This document shows positions 6,311-13,359 of a stretch of 64,000 nt of DNA, one piece after another (the stretch's first letter is position 1; each line of letters starts with the position of its first letter). The DNA comes from Kibdelosporangium sp. MJ126-NF4. GTDB lineage: Bacteria; Actinomycetota; Actinomycetes; Mycobacteriales; Pseudonocardiaceae. The stretch covers positions 181,101 to 245,100 of the forward strand of contig NZ_CDME01000017.1 of the NCBI RefSeq assembly GCF_000826545.1. The letters run 5' to 3'. The notes beneath the pieces are model-generated. The model saw only the letters and a program-made list of their open reading frames with translations, had not been told where the DNA came from and did not search any database. Both the position numbers and the translations under genes were made by a program.

Positions 6311-8364
6311 TGCGACGGACCACTGTCACAGTCCCCGCGGACACTGACACCGAGGCGACGGGCCGGTTGTGGGCGCGGATCCTGTCCAAGCTGGCGGTTC
6401 TGGCGCCGCCCTGGGTGCTGCTCGGCGTGACCGCCGGGGCGGGGGCGGTGTCGCACGCGGTGTGGGGCCAGCCGCCCGAGGTGACCTGGGTGGCGATGGC
6501 CGCCACCGTCGGCACCCTCGGTTTGACCGGGCTGACCTGGGCCATCACCCACGCCCGCCGGATGTTGGGCCGGGTGCACGCCACCGCGACCACCGCCGCC
6601 GTGGGCGGCTGGCTGACCGTGGTCACGGTGACCGGCATGGGCCCGGACGTGGTGACCGGCGCGTTGTGGTGGGGCGGCGGGTTCCTGGCTCTGTCCTGGA
6701 ACATGCGCGCGGTCATCCGGCACGTCGACCCCGACCAGGGCAGCGGCGGGGACGCGCTCGGGGCCCTGTTCGACCGGGCCAAGGAACAGGCCGGGCTCAA
6801 GGGCGCGCGGGCACGGGCCAAGGAGGTCACGGACCGCAAGATCAAGGGCACGTTGGCGTTGCCGCCTGGTCAGGCCACCGTTGCCGAGGCCCAGCGCGCG
6901 ATCGGCAAGCTGGAATCCGGGATGCAGGTCCCGCCCGGCACGATCGCCCTGGCCGCCGACCCCGACCGCGCCGACCTGGCCGAGATCACCGTGTCCGACC
7001 CCAGGATCCTGCGTAAACCGATCCCGTGGCCTGGCCCGTCCCGGCCGGGCGCGTCGATCAATGAGCCGATCCGGGTCGGGGTGTGGCAGGACGGCGACGA
7101 CTGCGAGTTCCGGCTGCGTCGGCATCTGCAGAAGATGGGCACCAACGGCTCCGGTAAGTCCATCGGTGGGGCATGGAACGTCCTCGGCGAGACCATGACC
7201 CGCAACGACGTCGCCATCATCGCCATCGACACCTCCAAGGACGACCAGACCCTCGGCCCGCTGCGGGAAGGCCTCGCCCGGCTGGACACCCACAAGACCG
7301 ACGCGGTGCGGGTATTGCGCGCGGTGCACGAACGGATTCCGAAGCGCACCAAGTGGCTGGCCCAGAACAACTTCAGCAACTGGGAGCCAGGTTGCGGGTT
7401 GACCTACTGGGTGCTGTGGATCGAGGAAGCCGCCAAGTTCATCAGCAGTCTGTCCAGCAAGGACGAGGAACGCCTGGAAGAGATCGTGAAAGAGCTCCGG
7501 TCGGCGGGCGGAACGATCGTGTTGTCGTTGCAGCGCAGCGACTACACCCAGATGCCCACCCTGGTACGAGGTCAGCTGGCGAAGATGTGCTTCGGCCTGT
7601 CCAGCGCGGAGGACGCCAAGTGGGGTCTGTCCACCCGCCAGCAGAAGGTCGACACCGTCGAACCGGAGCTCTGGGACGCCAACTACCCAGGCATGGCCTA
7701 CCTCGACGCCCCTGGCGTGTCGGAGAAGCACGCCTACATGCCGCTACGCACCTTCGACTGGGGCACCGACGGACGCGCGGCCATGGCCGCCCACGCCCAC
7801 GAGTACGCACACGCCCGGCGGCAGGTCGACCCGTTCACCGCCGAACTCGTGGCCCTGCCCACCACCGCAGACAACGACCCCACGACCAGCGGCACCACCA
7901 CTCTGGACGGAGACGACGACATGCCCCTGGACGACGAGCTCGACACCAACGAGGAGTTCGACGTGGCCGCCGACGTGCTCGACGAAGCCGCCCAGATGGA
8001 CCAGGAGCTGGCCGACCCGGACCCGGCCGTGACCGCCACCGCCCGGCCCGACACACCGGTGCAGCAGCCCACCAGCGAGGAGAACGAGGCCCTGGACGCC
8101 GAGACATCCGCACCACGGCTCTCGCCCGAGGAAACGCGCGCCAAGGTGCACGACTGGCTGACCGAGCGGGCCGCCACTGGCCAGCGTTCCTTCAAGGCCA
8201 GCGACGACAGCCTCACCGAACTGCGCCACCAGGTCGGCATGAAACGGGGCTGGACCTACAAAGTCCTGCGCGAACTGGTCGACGACGGCCGTCTCACCGT
8301 CGATGACGGCGTCTACACCATCGTCGACGAGGACGCCGTCGACGACGACCAGGCCGCCGCGTAG
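6310..8364 (+). CDS. traB: FtsK/SpoIIIE-like conjugal DNA translocase (TraB/TraSA type)
   Basis: The protein has 684 residues. Hydrophobic helices occupy about 25-130. The RecA-like motor follows, with Walker A GTNGSGKS near residues 276-283, a Walker B-like VLWIEEAAKF near 370, and a sensor-like IVLSLQRSDYTQMPTLVRGQ. An acidic linker precedes a C-terminal winged helix (about 605-680: LRHQVGMKRGWTYKVLRELV) comparable to the FtsK gamma domain. TraB proteins of this type move double-stranded DNA between mycelia as a hexamer and read 8-bp repeats in the clt locus through the winged helix. A phased repeat cluster lies about 45 bases downstream. It is the last gene of the coupled transfer string. 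Confidence 0.9.
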   Translation: MRRTTVTVPADTDTEATGRLWARILSKLAVLAPPWVLLGVTAGAGAVSHAVWGQPPEVTWVAMAATVGTLGLTGLTWAITHARRMLGRVHATATTAAVGGWLTVVTVTGMGPDVVTGALWWGGGFLALSWNMRAVIRHVDPDQGSGGDALGALFDRAKEQAGLKGARARAKEVTDRKIKGTLALPPGQATVAEAQRAIGKLESGMQVPPGTIALAADPDRADLAEITVSDPRILRKPIPWPGPSRPGASINEPIRVGVWQDGDDCEFRLRRHLQKMGTNGSGKSIGGAWNVLGETMTRNDVAIIAIDTSKDDQTLGPLREGLARLDTHKTDAVRVLRAVHERIPKRTKWLAQNNFSNWEPGCGLTYWVLWIEEAAKFISSLSSKDEERLEEIVKELRSAGGTIVLSLQRSDYTQMPTLVRGQLAKMCFGLSSAEDAKWGLSTRQQKVDTVEPELWDANYPGMAYLDAPGVSEKHAYMPLRTFDWGTDGRAAMAAHAHEYAHARRQVDPFTAELVALPTTADNDPTTSGTTTLDGDDDMPLDDELDTNEEFDVAADVLDEAAQMDQELADPDPAVTATARPDTPVQQPTSEENEALDAETSAPRLSPEETRAKVHDWLTERAATGQRSFKASDDSLTELRHQVGMKRGWTYKVLRELVDDGRLTVDDGVYTIVDEDAVDDDQAAA

Positions 8365-8407
8365 CGCGGCTGCGCGTAGGAACCAGCACCACCCCAAAGT
8401 TGATCTT

Positions 8408-8480
8408 GTCACGCGGGTGTCACGGACGCGGTCACGCACCTGTCACGCGGGATGTCACGCCACGTGTCACGGGCCGTGAC
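8408..8480. repeat. Helically phased GTCACG repeat cluster, candidate clt/TraB-recognition (or replication iteron) site
   Basis: Six direct copies of GTCACG begin at 8408, 8419, 8431, 8442, 8454 and 8466, spaced 11-12 bp apart, one turn of the helix. An inverted copy (CGTGAC) follows at 8475. Two further copies, one inverted and one variant (GTCACA), occur at 8522 and 8537. The cluster fills the 254-bp gap between traB and the next gene. In streptomycete plasmids the TraB winged helix binds short direct repeats at the clt locus next to traB, and this arrangement fits well. A replication iteron array is the main alternative. Confidence 0.75.
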
Positions 8481-8618
8481 ACCGGCCCTGACCTGTAACT
8501 CTCCACCCCAACCCCTCCCCACGTGACACACGACCTGTCACACGCTTCACCACCCACACAGGACCAGCCGGGACCACACCCCCGGGTTGATGACGCACGC
8601 CCATCGAAAGGATCACCG

Positions 8619-9035
8619 ATGTCTCAAGCACGTCGCCTGGTTGAAGCCCTTGAAGCGGCCCGCGAACACACCCGCAGCGCCGTCGCCGCGGCCGGTCAGC
8701 ACCGACACCGCGGTACACGCGGCACGCTCTCGCAGCACATCACCGACCTGGCCGACCTCGTCGAGGTGACGACGAGCATCGACCGGATCACCGACGATCT
8801 GGCCGAGGTCGCCAAGTCCTGCGCGGACAACGTCCGCGCGCACTACGTCCATGGCCATACGCCCTCTGGCAGTGACTGGCCGCAGCCGCTGACCGACACC
8901 GCCGCCGACGCCGACACCGCCCTGTCCAAACTCCGCCAGCACCTGGCCAAGATCACAGTCCACGCCAGCCACGACGCGTTGTCCGCGCTCCACGAACGCG
9001 TCCGCGACGTGCATCGCAACCCCAGCACCAAGTAG
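8619..9035 (+). CDS. Hypothetical helical protein (138 aa)
   Basis: The ATG preceded by GAAAGGA eight bases upstream is preferred over an earlier in-frame ATG that lies inside the repeat region. The protein is helical throughout, with regular heptad-like stretches (ARRLVEALEAAREHTRSAVA, ITDLADLVEVTTSIDRITDD, LSKLRQHLAKITVHASHD), suggesting a coiled-coil or four-helix bundle. No family recognised. It is the first gene after the presumed transfer locus. Confidence 0.6.
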   Translation: MSQARRLVEALEAAREHTRSAVAAAGQHRHRGTRGTLSQHITDLADLVEVTTSIDRITDDLAEVAKSCADNVRAHYVHGHTPSGSDWPQPLTDTAADADTALSKLRQHLAKITVHASHDALSALHERVRDVHRNPSTK

Positions 9036-9130
9036 AGCCACCCGTGGAGACGCGGACGAACCCAGTAATCGCTCCGCTCCCACACCACGCACCTGGCATC
9101 GCCGCTCGCCAACCGGATTGGAAAACGTAG

Positions 9131-9574
9131 ATGACCGAGCAGGACCACCAGAGCGACCCGCACCGCCTACAGGTCGCCGTGCACGAACTGGGCCACTTCG
9201 TCGTGTGGCGCGCGATCCCCGGCGCCCGCGTCGTCACCGTCCAGGTCACCGGCCACGGCCGCAACACCGAAGGCACGGTCGAGGTCGACTGGTCGACCTC
9301 CGAGCAGTCACCGGTGGCCAACCGCGCCTACCTCGCCGGGCTGCTGGCCGGCCGCGAAGCCGACGCGATGTGGGCCGAACAGACCGGAACCCGGCAGGAC
9401 ACCAGCGGATGCGGCCACGACCTCGCCGTCTACCACCGCGTCCGCCGCACCCACCCACCATCCGGCGAGTGGAGCAGCACCGAGATCCGAGGCGACGCCC
9501 GCCGCCTCGTCCGCGCGAGCTGGGCAGAGATCACCCGGCTCGCTCCCCGCCTCGCGCACCGCGGCCAGTTGTGA
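9131..9574 (+). CDS. FtsH-peptidase (M41)-like zinc protein without AAA domain, copy 1
   Basis: The 147 residues have HELGH at 18-22, a zinc-protease HExxH signature. An LAGREAD segment (about 72-78) resembles the LGGRxAEE helix of FtsH. GHDL at 96-99 corresponds to the NDL segment that supplies the third zinc ligand (Asp97) in M41 peptidases. The AAA module and membrane anchor of FtsH are absent. It is directly followed by a paralogue whose ATG overlaps its stop. Proteolytic activity is plausible but unproven. Confidence 0.65.
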   Translation: MTEQDHQSDPHRLQVAVHELGHFVVWRAIPGARVVTVQVTGHGRNTEGTVEVDWSTSEQSPVANRAYLAGLLAGREADAMWAEQTGTRQDTSGCGHDLAVYHRVRRTHPPSGEWSSTEIRGDARRLVRASWAEITRLAPRLAHRGQL

Positions 9575-10026
9575 TGTCCGATCCCTACCGGCTCGCCCTG
9601 GCGGCTCACGAAATCGGCCACGCCGTCGTGTGGCGTGCGGGCGGCTTCGAGATCGACGAGATCTGGATCAAAGGGCACGGGCTCAGCGCCCACGGTCGCG
9701 TGTGGATCGTCCAGACCGACGACGACATCCGCACCGTGGATGCCGAGCACGCCGTCCAGGCCGGGTTGCTCGCCGGGTGCGAAGCGCACCTTCGCTGGTG
9801 CAGCGAAACCGGTGTCACCGGTGTGGACGTCAGCGCCGATCACGACATGACCCTCTACCAACGACGCCGCCGTACCCGACTCGGCCGACAGGTCAACAGC
9901 GCCGACGTCCGGGCCACGGCGAGCCGTCTGGTTCGGCACAACTGGCCGACCATCACCCGCCTCACCCCAGTCCTGGCCAGGGCAGGACGTCTCCAGCCGC
10001 GGCTGCTGCCCGCGCCTCGCACCTGA
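9574..10026 (+). CDS. FtsH-peptidase (M41)-like zinc protein without AAA domain, copy 2
   Basis: The 150 residues have HEIGH at 12-16 followed by AVVW, very close to the HEAGHAVV of FtsH. LLAGCEAHL sits at about 65-73, and a DHDMTLY segment places Asp91 where M41 peptidases carry their third zinc ligand. It is clearly paralogous to the preceding gene, with the same length and the same order of motifs. Translation is coupled through TGATG. The pair may form a heterodimeric metallopeptidase or a zinc-binding regulatory complex; this is inference. Confidence 0.65.
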   Translation: MSDPYRLALAAHEIGHAVVWRAGGFEIDEIWIKGHGLSAHGRVWIVQTDDDIRTVDAEHAVQAGLLAGCEAHLRWCSETGVTGVDVSADHDMTLYQRRRRTRLGRQVNSADVRATASRLVRHNWPTITRLTPVLARAGRLQPRLLPAPRT

Positions 10027-10060
10027 AAACCGCTCATCCCAACCAGATTGGAGATTCACC

Positions 10061-10786
10061 TTGAGTACACCCACCATCACCGCGAAGCGGACCGTCGATG
10101 ACGAGGTCATCGACCTCTACGCCCACGACACGTCCTGGCCGGAACTCGTCGACCCCGCGGCGCGGGCCGCGGGCACACTCGCGGCCTACGTCGACGTGTT
10201 CCTGGTCGGCGACGACGAGTGCCCCGAGACCGACCGTGTCACGGTGATGACCAGCAAGGTCCAGCAGGCCTACGAGCTCATCGAGTCCCTGCCCTGCCTG
10301 TGCGACAACAACCCCAGCGACAACCTCGACGAGGCCGACGAGCGTTGCCGTCGTTGCCGGGTCATCGGCGAGCACACCCCACACCACGACGACACCGCGA
10401 CCAGCACGGTGGACATCGTCGCCCGGACCCTGGTGCAGCTCGGCCTGGCCGCCGATCTCGACAGCGCGAACAAAGCCACCCACGCGATCACGATGGCGCT
10501 GTGGTCCGAGCGGATGCTCATCGGCTCCGACGAGGCCGACGCGACCATGCGCGACGAGAACAAGTTGCTGCACCAGCAGCTCACCGCGATCGCGCAGGGG
10601 TACCACGAGACCGACCCGGAACTGTGCGAAGCCTGCGACGCCATGCCCAACCGGGGCCCGTGCCCGTTCCACAACGGACACACCTCCGGCGCGCTGTACA
10701 TGGCCGAAGCCATCGGCGCCGTGTGCGACGACCTCAGCCTGGCCGACCGAGTCCACCAGCTGGTGGCCGAACGCGACGCCTTCTGA
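10061..10786 (+). CDS. Cys-rich hypothetical protein, possible zinc-binding (241 aa)
   Basis: It begins at TTG with GGAGA ten bases upstream. Four cysteine clusters can be seen (CLC, CRRC, CEAC and CPFH), spaced so that two zinc sites are possible: one at about residues 80-100 and one near 190-206. The segment between is helical and acidic. The final 40 residues (YMAEAIGAVCDDLSLADRVHQ) are helical. No family recognised. It lies between the M41-like pair and a noncoding gap with a hairpin. Confidence 0.6.
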   Translation: MSTPTITAKRTVDDEVIDLYAHDTSWPELVDPAARAAGTLAAYVDVFLVGDDECPETDRVTVMTSKVQQAYELIESLPCLCDNNPSDNLDEADERCRRCRVIGEHTPHHDDTATSTVDIVARTLVQLGLAADLDSANKATHAITMALWSERMLIGSDEADATMRDENKLLHQQLTAIAQGYHETDPELCEACDAMPNRGPCPFHNGHTSGALYMAEAIGAVCDDLSLADRVHQLVAERDAF

Positions 10787-10852
10787 TCCATCACTGACCC
10801 CGCGAATGGCGCCCCATCGCTCGACACGCGAACCGGGCGCCCCGTGAAAGCC

Positions 10853-10906
10853 GCCGGGTGATCTGCGTAGACCGCCGTCCAAGCAGTGTCGCGCAGACCA
10901 CCCGGC
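10853..10906. terminator. 15-bp imperfect hairpin in the gap after the Cys-rich gene
   Basis: GCCGGGTGATCTGCG pairs with CGCAGACCACCCGGC with a single mismatch across a 24-base loop. It lies in the 166-bp noncoding gap between two plus-strand genes. There is no T-run, so it may be a factor-dependent terminator, an mRNA-stabilising stem or an operator. A GGCGCCCC direct repeat lies just upstream. Confidence 0.4.
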
Positions 10907-10952
10907 TCCCACCCACAACCCGCATGACACAACGAGAAGGAAGGGATCTCCA

Positions 10953-11270
10953 GTGTCTCACCACCACCACCGCCACGGGCCAGGTGACCGGCGCCCGATC
11001 GGCAGCACAACCCACCGCGTGCTCCCCGGCGACTGGCTCCGCGCGGACAACGACTCCGATGACAACGACCCGGACACCGTGGCCCGTGCCTACGCGCGGC
11101 AGGCCGACGAGCTGGCCGCGATCGTCGAGACGTTGATGCGCGACGAACGGGACCGGCACGCCACGACCATGCGCACGCTGCAGACGCTGGCCGCGTCGCT
11201 GGGCGAACAGCACGGCGAACTCGACGAGCTGGCCGCCCGACTCGCCGACGGTGAGCGGGAGGTGCGGTGA
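10953..11270 (+). CDS. Hypothetical protein with His-rich N-terminus (105 aa)
   Basis: It starts at GTG with a strong GAAGGAAGG ribosome-binding site. The N-terminus has five histidines (SHHHHRHG), a natural His-rich stretch. Residues 45-105 form a continuous helix with heptad pattern (ARQADELAAIVETLMRDERD through LDELAARLADGEREV). No domain recognised. The stop overlaps the next ATG. Confidence 0.6.
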   Translation: MSHHHHRHGPGDRRPIGSTTHRVLPGDWLRADNDSDDNDPDTVARAYARQADELAAIVETLMRDERDRHATTMRTLQTLAASLGEQHGELDELAARLADGEREVR

Positions 11271-11605
11271 TGCTCGCCCCGAAGTCCGAGCGGGAGCTGT
11301 ACCGGGAGCGGGCGCGGCTGGTGGCGTTCCTGGCCGCGCTCTACCCGGCGGTCCGGTCGTCGAACGACCCGCACGACGACCGGACCGTGGTCTACATCAA
11401 GACCCCCACCGGCCAGATGAGCTGGCACATCGACCCCGCGGACGTCCGGCTGTTCGCTCACGTGCCCGCGGTGCCCGGCGACGACGCCCGCGCCCGCTGG
11501 GACGGCCACACCACCGACCAGAAATACACGCGACTGGCGACGCTGACCCAGCTCCATCTCGCCGTTGGTCTGGTGGCCGACCCGGGCGAGGGTGGTGAGG
11601 CGTGA
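11270..11605 (+). CDS. Hypothetical protein of the element (111 aa)
   Basis: A mixed alpha/beta protein: an N-terminal basic helix (SERELYRERARLVAFLAALY), then TVVYIKTPTGQMSWHI and a C-terminal WDGHTTDQKYTRLATLTQLH helix. The WxxHTTxxKYxR pattern looks like a conserved family motif of small actinobacterial element proteins, but I do not recognise a named family. The ATG is chosen for its overlap with the previous stop. Confidence 0.6.
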   Translation: MLAPKSERELYRERARLVAFLAALYPAVRSSNDPHDDRTVVYIKTPTGQMSWHIDPADVRLFAHVPAVPGDDARARWDGHTTDQKYTRLATLTQLHLAVGLVADPGEGGEA

Positions 11606-11928
11606 TGGAACAGGTCGACCTGTTCGGCGACACCCACACGATCTACATTCCGCCCCCGCAACCGACGTGCACGGCCGGGCCGGACACCGCGCTCGAAGTG
11701 CTCACAGCGGTAGCCGAAGGCCTGATCGATCTCGACGGCCAGCACAAGCACGGCGAGTTCGGGCCGGACCACAGGCTGGTCCTGGCGAACCTGCAGGCTG
11801 AGGAGTACGTACGGCCGGGCACAGGATCGCGACGCGGCACGTTCGTGCTGACCCCACGTGGTCACCAGAAGTTGCAGCGCTGGACCGCGTTGGTCACCCT
11901 GCCCAAGCAGGTGCACGGCGATGGCTGA
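11605..11928 (+). CDS. Hypothetical protein, possible winged-helix-like C-terminal half (107 aa)
   Basis: The N-terminal 30 residues are extended and Pro-rich. Residues 33-105 (LTAVAEGLIDLDGQHKHGEF, then VLANLQAEEYVRPGTGS and TFVLTPRGHQKLQRW) have the helix-helix-beta-hairpin pattern of a small winged helix, but no family is recognised. It starts at an ATG overlapping the previous stop and overlaps the WhiB-like gene by 8 bases in another frame. Confidence 0.55.
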   Translation: MEQVDLFGDTHTIYIPPPQPTCTAGPDTALEVLTAVAEGLIDLDGQHKHGEFGPDHRLVLANLQAEEYVRPGTGSRRGTFVLTPRGHQKLQRWTALVTLPKQVHGDG

Positions 11929-12388
11929 CTGGCGACGCAAAGCGGCCTGCCGAGACGAAGACCCGGAGTTGTTCTTCCCCATCGGCAACGCGGGCCAGGC
12001 GACACAGAACCAGGTCGACGAGGCACGAGCCGTGTGTGCCCGGTGCCCGGTGCGGGAGGCGTGTCTGCAGTGGGCGTTGGCTAACGGCGAGGACGCCGGT
12101 GTGTGGGGCGGTTGGACGGAAGCCGAACGTCGGCAGTTCCGGCGGCGCACGAGTGCCCGCGCCCGTAACAGTGTCCGTCACGGCGCCGTCGTCGACGAGG
12201 ACCGGGTGGCCGCGCTGATGCGCGGAGCACAGACCCGTTCGTCGCGCGCGGACAAGAAAGCAGCAGCCCAGCGACTGCTCGCGTCCGGCAAGACCAAAAC
12301 TGAGATCACCCAACTGCTGCGCATCGCGTGGTCAACGCTCCAGACATTGCTCAAGCCGAACAGCAGCAAGGTGCCGCAACGCGGATGA
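11921..12388 (+). CDS. WhiB-family Fe-S transcriptional regulator with extra C-terminal HTH-like extension
   Basis: The 155 residues contain all four cluster-binding cysteines of the Wbl family: Cys10 (AACRDEDPELFF), Cys39 and Cys42 (CARC), and Cys48, followed by the GVWGG turn at 60-64. Wbl proteins bind a [4Fe-4S] cluster and usually act with the primary sigma factor. Most are 80-130 residues. This one carries a further helical segment (about 110-145: AAQRLLASGKTKTEITQLLR) that looks like an added helix-turn-helix. It lies just upstream of the replication genes and probably regulates element functions. Confidence 0.9.
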   Translation: MADWRRKAACRDEDPELFFPIGNAGQATQNQVDEARAVCARCPVREACLQWALANGEDAGVWGGWTEAERRQFRRRTSARARNSVRHGAVVDEDRVAALMRGAQTRSSRADKKAAAQRLLASGKTKTEITQLLRIAWSTLQTLLKPNSSKVPQRG

Positions 12389-12441
12389 CGACGCACCACG
12401 CGGCCAGGTGTTCGTTCGTTGCTCATTTCAAGGAGTTCGTA

Positions 12442-13359
12442 ATGTCTAATTCGGATCTGCTGCTGGAGGCGGCAGTGGCCGCCGCCGATCGAGGTTGGCC
12501 GGTGTTCCTGCTCGGACGCAGCAAAAGGCCGCTGGCGAACTGCGAACAATGCCCGAAACGTGGAAAGCCAGGGGCACACGACCCCGAGACGTGCACGCAC
12601 CTGACCTGTCACGGGTTCTACGCCGCCACCACCGACGTGAACCGGCTCGACGCGATGATCGCGGCTCACCCCGATGGACTGCTCGCGGTCCGCACCGGCG
12701 CGGCGCCGGTCGGGGCCGGGGTCGTGGTGATCGACATCGACCCCGGCCACGGCGGCCGATACGACCCCGACCTGATGGCCCCCACCCGGTGCACCGCGAC
12801 CGGCAACCACGGCTGGCACCTGTTCTACCGCCACCCCGAACAACCGGTCCTGTCCCGCCCGCTGCCCGGCCGGGACGGCGTCGACGTGAAAGCCGACGGC
12901 GGATACGTCGTACTGCCACCATCGATCCACCCGATCACCCACCTTCCGTACCGGTGGGCGGCCGACCGGGACACCGAGGAGATGCCCCTGCGCCTTGCCC
13001 GGTTGGTTCTGGCACCGGCGGCGGCATCCACCACCGCGCCAACGGTTCGGTTTCGCACTCGTGCTCCTCGTGGCACCGGCACCCAAGCCGGGCAGGCGAT
13101 CCGGCATCCCGAACGCCTTGTCGAGTCCTGTCTCAACTCGGTACGCCAAGCACCCGAAGGGCGACGACGAGTCACCCTCTACGGCGCCGCCCGTGGCCTG
13201 GCCCGCGTGATCCTGGCCGGCCACCTGACACCCGAAACCGGCATCGCACTGCTCACCGACGCCGGCCGCGATGCAAACCAAACCGATCGCGACATCCACG
13301 CCGCCATCACCGATGGCTTCACTGCCGAAGGCCTCACCCCGCACGGGATTGCTCGATGA
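12442..13359 (+). CDS. Bifunctional DNA primase/polymerase (prim-pol) domain protein
   Basis: The ATG with AAGGAG seven bases upstream is chosen. The 305 residues carry an archaeo-eukaryotic-type prim-pol domain: an N-terminal AADRGWPVFLLGRSKRPL block typical of the family, a CEQC...C...C segment (zinc-binding candidate), the catalytic-type VVIDIDPGHGG, and a TGNHGWHLFYRHP motif (S/T-x-x-x-W-H-like). It overlaps the following P-loop gene by 4 bases. AICE replication modules often consist of such a primase with a helicase-like partner that starts replication of the excised element. Confidence 0.85.
   Translation: MSNSDLLLEAAVAAADRGWPVFLLGRSKRPLANCEQCPKRGKPGAHDPETCTHLTCHGFYAATTDVNRLDAMIAAHPDGLLAVRTGAAPVGAGVVVIDIDPGHGGRYDPDLMAPTRCTATGNHGWHLFYRHPEQPVLSRPLPGRDGVDVKADGGYVVLPPSIHPITHLPYRWAADRDTEEMPLRLARLVLAPAAASTTAPTVRFRTRAPRGTGTQAGQAIRHPERLVESCLNSVRQAPEGRRRVTLYGAARGLARVILAGHLTPETGIALLTDAGRDANQTDRDIHAAITDGFTAEGLTPHGIAR

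Noticed and set aside
6013..7731. 572-codon minus-strand open frame
   Set aside because: It lies antisense to traB and its neighbours; composition is typical of a shadow frame and it has no motif.
8408..8545. CRISPR-like array
   Set aside because: The repeat is only 6-7 bp with 11-12 bp periodicity, far below CRISPR repeat and spacer lengths. No cas genes are present anywhere in the window.
10953..10985. His-tag-like N-terminus as a sign of vector contamination
   Set aside because: Only five histidines interrupted by Arg, with a natural ribosome-binding site and coupled downstream genes. The surrounding DNA is ordinary high-GC element sequence.
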